Source: Microbacterium sp. (lineage in GTDB: Bacteria; Actinomycetota; Actinomycetes; Actinomycetales; Microbacteriaceae). Taken from it: DNA of 11,539 bases. Positions 6,651 to 11,539 of this stretch are shown here, one piece after another. The position numbers and the translations under genes are program-made. Location of the stretch: the NCBI GenBank assembly GCA_029267645.1, contig JAJUIM010000035.1, positions 1 through 11,539 of the forward strand, written 5' to 3'. A model generated the notes under the pieces. The model did not search any database. It saw only the letters and a list, made by a program, of their open reading frames with translations, and was not told the origin of the DNA. How positions within the stretch are numbered: the first letter of the stretch is position 1; every line of letters starts with the position of its first letter.

Positions 6651-7205
6651 TCAGCGAACGGCGAGGACGATGCGCACGGCCGCGTCGAGCACGGCGTCGA
6701 CCTGCTCCTCGCGGTAGCCGCCGCGCTGCGGGTGGAAGGCCGCCTGCCGCACCTGGTCCGGCGTGACCGGGTCGCCGTCCGAGAAGTAGCGCGCGATGCG
6801 CGACGCCACGGCGTCGACCTCGGCGACCGAGTAGCCCATGCGGTGCCAGCTCACGCGGTCGAAGCGCTCCCCCTTGGGGCGGCTGAGGCGCGCGAGCAGC
6901 TCCTGCGCCTCGGCCCGCGCCGACGAGACCCACGCGTCCGGCCCGACCTCTCGGATCCGCGCGTCGCGCTCGCGGGCCGCGAACGCGTCCTCGAGCCTCG
7001 CGAGAACCGTGTCGACGTTCGCGATGTCGTAGCCTCCGCGCACGAGCGGGAACGAGGCCGTGCGCAGATCGTCGCTCGTGACGCCGCCGCCGCTCGCGAA
7101 CGAGGCCCGCGCCCTGTCGATGAAGGCGTCGACCGACTCGGGATCGTAGCCGCGGCGCCGCTTCGCGACGCGCGTGAACGGCGGGTGGGTGCTGTCGTTG
7201 CTCAT
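6651..7205 (-). CDS. DivIVA-domain repeat protein
   Basis: A 184-residue soluble protein made of four copies of the DivIVA/Wag31 N-terminal signature GYxxxxVDxxL: residues 19-28 (GYDPESVDAF), 59-68 (GYDIANVDTV), 124-133 (GYSVAEVDAV) and 164-173 (GYREEQVDAV). They pair into two modules about 105 residues apart; each second copy is preceded by VTxDxxRxAxF and RGGY. The long coiled coil of true DivIVA is absent. The actinobacterial 'DivIVA domain repeat' family fits this. In DivIVA this motif region contacts the membrane at curved sites, so a link to polar growth or envelope assembly is plausible but unproven. The ATG has GGAG 5 nt upstream. It follows cdsA by 20 nt and is the last gene of the translation/lipid block; the next gene downstream has its own promoter 45 nt beyond. 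Confidence 0.88.
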   Translation of the reverse strand: MSNDSTHPPFTRVAKRRRGYDPESVDAFIDRARASFASGGGVTSDDLRTASFPLVRGGYDIANVDTVLARLEDAFAARERDARIREVGPDAWVSSARAEAQELLARLSRPKGERFDRVSWHRMGYSVAEVDAVASRIARYFSDGDPVTPDQVRQAAFHPQRGGYREEQVDAVLDAAVRIVLAVR

Positions 7206-7225
7206 TCGTCTCCGGACGTCGGGGA

Positions 7226-8242
7226 TCAGGCCAGGGGCGACAGGAGCTGGAACATCGCGAGCGCGACGACGGCCGACGGCAGGATGCTGTCGAGTCGGTC
7301 GAGCACGCCCCCGTGGCCGGGCAGCCACGAGCTCATGTCCTTGATGCCGAGATCGCGCTTGATCATCGATTCTGCGAGGTCGCCCATCGTCGCGGACCCG
7401 AGCAGGGCGAGGCCGAAGAGCACGCCGCCCCACCAGGGCACGCCGAGCAGGAGCTCGGCCGCGAGGGCGCCCGCGATGACCGCGACGATCGCGGCGCCGA
7501 TGAAGCCCTCCCACGTCTTGCCGGGGCTGATGCGCGGCGCCATCTTGCGCTTGCCGAACGTGAGCCCCGTCGCGTACGCGGCCGTGTCGCCCGCGACGAC
7601 GACGAGCAGGAACGAGATGACCCACATCTCGCCGCCGTCCTGGCGCAGCAGGACGAGCGCCGAGCTCGCGAGGAACGGCACGTAGATCGTGATGAACGAG
7701 CCGACGATGATGTCGCTGAAGATCGACGCGAACACGCGCCCGTCGCGCGCCGACATCTGCGCGACGACGCGCCAGACGACGATGAGTGACAGCGAGACGA
7801 ACAGCGCCGTCCACTGCACGGCGTCGGGGAACCAGAACGCCGCCGCGATCATGATCGTGCTGCCGATCAGCTGCGGCGCGAGGTCGATGCGCCTGCCGCG
7901 GGCCTGCAGCGCGCGGGAGAGCTCGAAGACGCCGAGCCCCGCGATGCCCACGGCGAGGATCGCGAAGCCCCACTTGGCGAAGAGCAGCGACGCGAGCACA
8001 ATGGCCGCGGCGAGGACGCCGACGCCGATCGCCGCGATGAGGTCGCGGCCCGTGCGCTTCTTGATGCGCGCGTTCGTCGCGTCGAACTGCTCACGCGCCC
8101 TGTCGACGCGGTTCTCGAAGTCGTCGCGCGCGCGATCCATGCGATCGTGCAGCGACGCGTGCCCCGTGTCGGGGCGCGCGGGATCCGCAGCCGCGTCGTC
8201 GTCGCGCTGCTGCCGGTCGCGTTCGGGCGCGCCTGTCACCAT
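7226..8242 (-). CDS. cdsA: Phosphatidate cytidylyltransferase (CDP-diglyceride synthase)
   Basis: Makes CDP-diacylglycerol from phosphatidate and CTP, the branch-point precursor of membrane phospholipids. This 338-residue integral membrane protein carries the full CDS signature at 292-318: SMIKRDLGIKD, PGHGG (308-312) and DRLDS (315-319). Upstream conserved stretches are VAGDTAAYATG (216-226) and RISPGKTWEGF (237-247). Several membrane helices follow from about residue 67. The first 65 residues are an extra cytoplasmic extension, rich in charge, with a near-repeat DRARDDF (36-42) and DRAREQF (47-53) that could form a short amphipathic helix or coiled coil. The ATG overlaps the frr stop by one base (TGATG), so translation is probably coupled; a GTG directly follows as second codon. 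The DivIVA-repeat gene is 20 nt downstream. Confidence 0.96.
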   Translation of the reverse strand: MVTGAPERDRQQRDDDAAADPARPDTGHASLHDRMDRARDDFENRVDRAREQFDATNARIKKRTGRDLIAAIGVGVLAAAIVLASLLFAKWGFAILAVGIAGLGVFELSRALQARGRRIDLAPQLIGSTIMIAAAFWFPDAVQWTALFVSLSLIVVWRVVAQMSARDGRVFASIFSDIIVGSFITIYVPFLASSALVLLRQDGGEMWVISFLLVVVAGDTAAYATGLTFGKRKMAPRISPGKTWEGFIGAAIVAVIAGALAAELLLGVPWWGGVLFGLALLGSATMGDLAESMIKRDLGIKDMSSWLPGHGGVLDRLDSILPSAVVALAMFQLLSPLA

Positions 8243-8796
8243 CAGACCTCGAGGAGCTCGGCTTCCTTGTGCGAGAGCGCCTCGTCGATGAGGTCGACGT
8301 GCTTCTTCGTGAGCGCGTCGAGCTCCTTCTCTCCGCGCACGACGTCGTCCTCGCCGATCTCGTCCTTCAGGTCGGCGAGGTCGTCCTTCACCTGGCGGCG
8401 GATGCCGCGCACGCGCACGCGCGCGTCCTCGGCCTTGCCGCGCACGAGCTTGACGTACTCCTTGCGGCGCTCCTCCGTGAGCTCGGGCATCGTCACTCGC
8501 ACGACCGCGCCGTCGTTCGACGGGTTCACGCCGAGGTTCGGCATGTCGCGGATGGCCTGCTCGATCGACGTGAGCGCCGACTTGTCGTAGGGCGTGATGA
8601 CGAGCGTGCGGGCCTCGGGGTTCGCGAGCGACGCGAGCTGCTGCAGCGGCGTGGGCGAGCCGTAGTAGTCGACGAGGAGCCTCTGGAACAGCTGCGGGTT
8701 CGCACGCCCGGTGCGCACGGTCGCGAAGTCCTCCTTCGCGGCCTCGACGGCGCGATCCATGCGGCTCGTTGCTTCTGCCAGAACGTCGGCGATCAC
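8242..8796 (-). CDS. frr: Ribosome recycling factor
   Basis: Splits the post-termination 70S complex together with EF-G. From the chosen GTG the product is 184 residues, close to E. coli RRF (185), and begins VIADVLAEA, in register with the E. coli MISDIRKDA. Conserved blocks: VRTGRANP (27-34), [13 protein letters not shown] (44-56), [22 protein letters not shown] (106-127) and the C-terminal [10 protein letters not shown]. Start choice: an upstream in-frame ATG at 8823 would add nine residues (MHAPTNGAP) that are not family-like. That ATG lacks a Shine-Dalgarno, and the predicted transcription start from the TAGAAT box lies downstream of it. The GTG has GGAG spaced 5 nt. A four-codon frame, ATG GAG CCC CCG TGA at 8807, overlaps the GTG as GTGA. 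The gene follows pyrH by 80 nt and overlaps cdsA by one base. Confidence 0.95.
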   Translation of the reverse strand: MIADVLAEATSRMDRAVEAAKEDFATVRTGRANPQLFQRLLVDYYGSPTPLQQLASLANPEARTLVITPYDKSALTSIEQAIRDMPNLGVNPSNDGAVVRVTMPELTEERRKEYVKLVRGKAEDARVRVRGIRRQVKDDLADLKDEIGEDDVVRGEKELDALTKKHVDLIDEALSHKEAELLEV

Positions 8797-8826
8797 GGGG
8801 GCTCCATTCGTTGGTGCGTGCATTCG

Positions 8827-8832
8827 ATTCTA
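8827..8832 (-). promoter_or_regulatory. -10 box of a probable frr-cdsA promoter
   Basis: The minus strand reads TAGAAT, a near-consensus -10, in the pyrH-frr spacer. A start about 7 nt downstream (near 8820) gives a leader of about 24 nt carrying the GGAG Shine-Dalgarno for the GTG at 8796. No clear -35 exists at 16-18 nt; the region holds a GC hairpin instead. Confidence 0.5.
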
Positions 8833-8835
8833 TTC

Positions 8836-8851
8836 GCAGGCGCGAGCCTGC
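8836..8851 (-). terminator. GC hairpin between pyrH and frr
   Basis: GCAGGC-TCGC-GCCTGC is a perfect 6-bp stem with a 4-nt loop, 25 nt after the pyrH stop. No T-run follows (GAATAGAAT), so as a terminator it would be weak. It could partly end the pyrH transcript before the frr promoter. Confidence 0.45.
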
Positions 8852-8876
8852 CCGGAGACGCTGCGGGCGCGGCGCG

Positions 8877-9599
8877 TCAGAGCGTGACGCTCGTGCCGAT
8901 GCGGTCGCCGCGGAGCGCGCGCGTGATGTTCGTCGCGGGCTCCATGCCGAACACGCGCATGTTCATGCCGTTGTCCATGCAGAGGCTGAGCGCGGTCGAG
9001 TCGACGACCTTGAGGCCCTTGACGAGCGCGTCGCCGTAGGTGACGTGGTCGAGCTTCTCGGCGGTCGGGTCGAGCCGCGGGTCGGCCGAGTACACGCCGT
9101 CGACGCCGTTCTTCGCGACGAGCACCTCGTCGGCGCGGATCTCAAGGGCGCGCTGGGCTGCGACCGTGTCGGTCGAGAAATACGGCAGGCCCGCGCCGGC
9201 GCCGAAGATGACGACACGGCCCTTCTCGAGGTGGCGCTCGGCCTTACGCGGAATGTAGGGCTCGGCGACCTGGCGCATCTCGATCGCCGACTGCACGCGC
9301 GTCGACGTACCGGCCTGCTCGAGGAAGTCCTGCAGCGCGAGGGCGTTCATCGTCGTGCCGAGCATGCCCATGTAGTCGGCGCGCGAGCGCTCCATGCCGC
9401 TCTTCGAGAGCTCGGCGCCGCGGAAGAAGTTGCCGCCGCCCACGACGATCGCGACCTCGACGGTCTCGGCTGCCTCGGCGATCGCGCGTGCGATCTCGCT
9501 CACGACGCCCGGAGCGACGCCGAGCTGGCCTCCTCCGAACGCCTCCCCCGAGAGCTTGAGCAGAACACGGCGTCGGGATGCAGGGGCGTCGCTGGTCAC
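8877..9599 (-). CDS. pyrH: UMP kinase
   Basis: Phosphorylates UMP to UDP with ATP in pyrimidine nucleotide synthesis; bacterial-type hexameric enzyme of the amino-acid kinase fold. The product has 240 residues (E. coli: 241). Landmarks: [11 protein letters not shown] (13-23) with the catalytic/ATP-site lysine 15, [11 protein letters not shown] (51-61), [21 protein letters not shown] (74-94), [20 protein letters not shown] (132-151) and [14 protein letters not shown] (162-175). The GTG start was chosen because it begins just before the conserved first strand and has AGGAAG about 8 nt upstream; the frame stays open to 9737, but that stretch runs through the tsf terminator and is not coding. It stands 148 nt from tsf, behind that terminator, so it needs either read-through or its own promoter (a weak -10, TAGCGT, lies at 9640-9645). 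Confidence 0.97.
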   Translation of the reverse strand: MTSDAPASRRRVLLKLSGEAFGGGQLGVAPGVVSEIARAIAEAAETVEVAIVVGGGNFFRGAELSKSGMERSRADYMGMLGTTMNALALQDFLEQAGTSTRVQSAIEMRQVAEPYIPRKAERHLEKGRVVIFGAGAGLPYFSTDTVAAQRALEIRADEVLVAKNGVDGVYSADPRLDPTAEKLDHVTYGDALVKGLKVVDSTALSLCMDNGMNMRVFGMEPATNITRALRGDRIGTSVTL

Positions 9600-9639
9600 G
9601 GTGAAGTCTTCCTCTCGGGCCTGGACAGGCAGTGTTTCC

Positions 9640-9645
9640 ACGCTA
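9640..9645 (-). promoter_or_regulatory. Possible -10 box for pyrH
   Basis: The minus strand GGTAGCGTGG contains TAGCGT, 40 nt upstream of the pyrH GTG and downstream of the tsf terminator. The position is right for a pyrH promoter, but no recognisable -35 lies at 17 nt (AGGGAT). The leader also holds a small palindrome (GCCTGGACAGGC, 9619-9630). Confidence 0.25.
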
Positions 9646-9691
9646 CCGCAGATGGCCACGACATCCCTGGACGCGCGGCCCGGCGGGTGCG

Positions 9692-9729
9692 AGAAGGCCC
9701 GGCCCCGCTTGTGCGGGACCGGGCCTTCT
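9692..9729 (-). terminator. Strong stem-loop terminator after tsf
   Basis: AGAAGGCCCGG pairs with CCGGGCCTTCT (11 bp). After one mismatch, a further CCCGC/GCGGG stem closes on a 4-nt loop. It starts 18 nt after the tsf stop. The T-run after the stem is weak on the minus strand (TTCTCGC), as is common in GC-rich actinobacteria. The near-symmetric sequence would fold in either strand. Confidence 0.8.
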
Positions 9730-9747
9730 GGGTGCACTGCCTCGGAC

Positions 9748-10575
9748 TTACGCGCCGACCTTGAAGCGCGCGAAGCCGGAGATCGAGATCCCCGCGTCGT
9801 CGGCGACCTTCTGGATCGACAGCTTGTTGTCCTTCGCGTAGGGCTGGTCGAGCAGGACGACCTGCTTGAAGAAGGCGTTCACGCGGCCCTCGACGATCTT
9901 CGGCAGAGCTGCCTCGGGCTTGCCCTCGTTGCGGGAGATCTCGGTGACGATCTCGCGCTCCTTCTCGACGACGTCGGCCGGCACCTCGTCGCGCGTGAGG
10001 TACTGCGGCGCGGCGAACGAGATGTGCTGCGCGATCGAGCGAGCCGTCTCGGCGTCGTCACCCGAGTAGGCGACGACGACGCCGACCTGCGGGGGCAGGT
10101 CCTTGCTCGTCTTGTGCAGGTAGATCTGGAACGCGTCGCCCGAGAGGGTCGAGACGTTGCGCAGCTCGATCTTCTCGCCGATGACGGCCGCCTCGTCGGA
10201 GATCGTCTGCTCGACGCTCTTGCCGTCGATGTCGACCTTCAGCGCGTCCTCGACCGTGGTCGAGCCGGCCGCGGCGACGGCCGCGAGGATCTTGTCGGCG
10301 AGCGCGATGAACTTGTCGTTCTTCGCGACGAAGTCGGTCTCGCAGGCGAGCTCGATGAGCGTGGCCCGGCCGTCGTTCTCGACGGCGGCGACGAGGCCCT
10401 CGGTCGCGGCGCGGTCGGCGCGCTTCGCGTTGCCCTTCGCGCCCTTGAGGCGCAGGATCTCGATGGCCTTGTCGAGGTCGCCCTCGGCCTCCTCGAGTGC
10501 CTTCTTCGTGTCGACCATGCCCGTGCCGAGCTGCTCACGCAGCGTCTTGATGTCGGCGATGCTGACGTTTGCCAT
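9748..10575 (-). CDS. tsf: Elongation factor Ts
   Basis: Guanine-nucleotide exchange factor that regenerates EF-Tu-GTP; cytoplasmic. The product has 275 residues, normal for the actinobacterial form. The N-terminal UBA-like domain carries the EF-Ts signature [16 protein letters not shown] (12-27) and [14 protein letters not shown] (29-42). The second signature [13 protein letters not shown] (75-87) contains TDFV, the core that contacts EF-Tu. The two-subdomain core follows to the end (FARFKVGA). The ATG was chosen because [10 protein letters not shown] is the typical N-terminus and AAGGGGA lies upstream; the frame stays open further 5' through the rpsB-tsf spacer. That 117-nt spacer carries two hairpins and a direct repeat, so tsf expression may be partly separated from rpsB. 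Confidence 0.97.
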   Translation of the reverse strand: MANVSIADIKTLREQLGTGMVDTKKALEEAEGDLDKAIEILRLKGAKGNAKRADRAATEGLVAAVENDGRATLIELACETDFVAKNDKFIALADKILAAVAAAGSTTVEDALKVDIDGKSVEQTISDEAAVIGEKIELRNVSTLSGDAFQIYLHKTSKDLPPQVGVVVAYSGDDAETARSIAQHISFAAPQYLTRDEVPADVVEKEREIVTEISRNEGKPEAALPKIVEGRVNAFFKQVVLLDQPYAKDNKLSIQKVADDAGISISGFARFKVGA

Positions 10576-10591
10576 GAGTTGGGTTCCCCTT

Positions 10592-10624
10592 GGTATCGGT
10601 GGTGGACCGGAGGTTTCGGTGGTG
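10592..10624. repeat. Direct repeat in the tsf leader (GGTNTCGGTGGTG x2)
   Basis: Two 13-bp copies, GGTATCGGTGGTG (10592-10604) and GGTTTCGGTGGTG (10612-10624), differ at one base and start exactly 20 bp apart, directly upstream of the tsf Shine-Dalgarno. A two-turn spacing fits a protein-binding site, or a single-stranded ACCACC-rich RNA leader; neither is demonstrated. Confidence 0.5.
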
Positions 10625-10630
10625 TGGGTG

Positions 10631-10650
10631 TCGGCGATGTGCGTCGCCGA
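10631..10650 (-). other. Second hairpin in the rpsB-tsf spacer
   Basis: TCGGCGA and TCGCCGA form a perfect 7-bp stem with a 6-nt loop, three bases after the stronger rpsB hairpin. No T-run follows. It may stabilise a processed 3' end or take part in an alternative fold with the first hairpin. Confidence 0.5.
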
Positions 10651-10653
10651 GAA

Positions 10654-10686
10654 CGAGGGCGGGTGCCGTGTCGACACCCGCCCTCG
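10654..10686 (-). terminator. Stem-loop terminator or attenuator after rpsB
   Basis: CGAGGGCGGGTG pairs perfectly with CACCCGCCCTCG (12 bp, 9-nt loop) starting 6 nt after the rpsB stop. The base of the stem is followed on the minus strand by TTCTCGG, with no real T-run. Because tsf lies 117 nt downstream and is normally co-transcribed with rpsB, partial termination is more likely than full. Confidence 0.7.
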
Positions 10687-10692
10687 CGACGG

Positions 10693-11508
10693 TCACTCGG
10701 CTGCGGGGGCCTCGGCCGGCTTCTCGTCGGCGGCCGGGGTCTCCTCCTGGCCGCCCTGCTCGAGGAGCTCGCGCTCCCACTCGGCGAGGGGCTCGGCCTC
10801 GGCGTCGCCCTCAGGGTTGTGCTTCTGCTGCAGGCCCTCGGCCGCGGCGTCGGCGATGATGCGCGTCAGCAGCGAGACCGAGCGGATCGCGTCGTCGTTG
10901 CCGGGGATCGGGTAGGCGAGGTCGTCGGGGTCGACGTTCGTGTCGAGGATGCCGATCACCGGGATGCCCAGCTTCTTCGCCTCGTCGATCGCGAGGTGCT
11001 CGCGCTTGGCGTCGACGACCCAGAGGGCCGAGGGCGTCTTCGTGAGGTTGCGGATGCCGCCGAGCGACTTGTGCAGCTTGTCGAGCTCGCGCTTCTTGAG
11101 CAGCAGCTCCTTCTTCGTGAAGCCCGAGGCGGCGGGGTCGTCGAAGTCGAGCTCCTCGAGCTCCTTCATGCGAGCGAGGCGCTTCGAGACGGTCTGGAAG
11201 TTGGTCAGCAGGCCGCCGAGCCAGCGCTCGTTGACGTAGGGCTGGCCGACGCGGGTCGCCTGCTCCGCGAGGACCTCCTGGGCCTGCTTCTTCGTGCCGA
11301 CGAAGAGGATCGTGCCGCCGTGGGCAACGGTCTCCTTGACGAAGTCGTAGGCGCTATCGATGTACGACAGCGACTGCTGCAGGTCGATGATGTGGATGCC
11401 GCTGCGCTCCGTGAGGATGAAGCGCTTGACCTTCGGGTTCCACCGGCGGGTCTGGTGTCCGAAGTGCACGCCGCTGTCGAGCAGCTGGCGGATGGTGACG
11501 ACGGCCAT
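10693..11508 (-). CDS. rpsB: 30S ribosomal protein S2
   Basis: Component of the small-subunit head/body junction. The product has 271 residues. Landmarks: [21 protein letters not shown] (5-25), MKELEEL, the S2 signature region [13 protein letters not shown] (95-107), and [31 protein letters not shown] (164-194), a typical S2 core ending. An acidic, Ala/Glu-rich tail of about 40 residues (231-271) extends beyond the E. coli length, as is common in actinobacteria. The ATG has an excellent Shine-Dalgarno, AAGGAGAA, 6 nt upstream. It is the first gene of the block seen here; its promoter lies mostly beyond the right edge, with only 31 nt of leader present. In E. coli S2 represses its own rpsB-tsf mRNA; whether that applies here is not visible. 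Confidence 0.98.
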   Translation of the reverse strand: MAVVTIRQLLDSGVHFGHQTRRWNPKVKRFILTERSGIHIIDLQQSLSYIDSAYDFVKETVAHGGTILFVGTKKQAQEVLAEQATRVGQPYVNERWLGGLLTNFQTVSKRLARMKELEELDFDDPAASGFTKKELLLKKRELDKLHKSLGGIRNLTKTPSALWVVDAKREHLAIDEAKKLGIPVIGILDTNVDPDDLAYPIPGNDDAIRSVSLLTRIIADAAAEGLQQKHNPEGDAEAEPLAEWERELLEQGGQEETPAADEKPAEAPAAE

Positions 11509-11539
11509 GGTCGTTCTCCTTGTATCGTGGCGCGCGGAA

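Noticed and set aside
4823..6766. A 647-codon open frame on the plus strand
   Set aside because: It crosses three minus-strand genes with clear motifs (hydrolase, zinc-binding protein, wall enzyme). The translation is Ser/Arg/Ala-rich and not protein-like.
6651..7973. A 440-codon minus-strand frame that would fuse cdsA sequence with the DivIVA-repeat protein
   Set aside because: The upstream part is cdsA read in the wrong frame. The DivIVA-repeat protein has its own ATG at 7205 with GGAG, and cdsA ends properly at 7226.
9600..9737. Extension of pyrH by 46 codons to an upstream ATG
   Set aside because: The stretch runs through the tsf terminator and the probable promoter region. The GTG at 9599 gives normal family length and has a Shine-Dalgarno.

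Overview
The window looks like a chromosomal segment of a high-GC actinobacterium, most likely a member of Microbacteriaceae (Microbacterium-like). This rests on the very GC-rich third codon positions, the gene order rpsB-tsf-pyrH-frr-cdsA followed by a DivIVA-repeat gene, several GTG starts, TANNNT-type -10 boxes, and actinobacteria-typical products. The family assignment is an inference from gene order and protein style, not from a database search.

All genes but one are on the minus strand, so the window reads in biological order from right to left. (1) 11508-6651: translation and growth block. It holds ribosomal protein S2, elongation factor Ts, UMP kinase, ribosome recycling factor, phosphatidate cytidylyltransferase and a small DivIVA-repeat protein. 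Strong hairpins separate rpsB from tsf and tsf from pyrH. frr has a plausible promoter of its own. frr and cdsA overlap in TGATG, so the lower half (frr-cdsA-DivIVA) looks translationally coupled. (2) 6583-4771: a three-gene unit led by a lysozyme-like cell-wall enzyme whose promoter region carries a direct repeat matching the actinobacterial MtrA motif. It is followed by a small putative zinc-binding protein and an alpha/beta hydrolase. (3) 3692-4741, plus strand: an AI-2E/PerM-type membrane transporter, convergent with the hydrolase and divergent from the next unit. (4) 3504-1: a unit with a large multi-domain membrane protein that has an internal lipoprotein-type signal, a thioredoxin-fold/TPR protein without the CXXC motif (CnoX/YbbN-like), and the first 223 codons of a cysteine desulfurase that runs off the left edge.

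The genes are mainly core housekeeping: translation factors, UMP phosphorylation, CDP-diacylglycerol synthesis, envelope growth and sulfur transfer. No mobile element, CRISPR array, phage gene, tRNA or rRNA was seen. I did not find a convincing undescribed multi-gene system. The points most worth a second look are the candidate MtrA box at the wall-enzyme promoter, the internal lipobox in the 613-residue protein, the alternative RNA structures between rpsB and tsf, the frr start region, and a Gln-to-Ala change in the cofactor pocket of the cysteine desulfurase.
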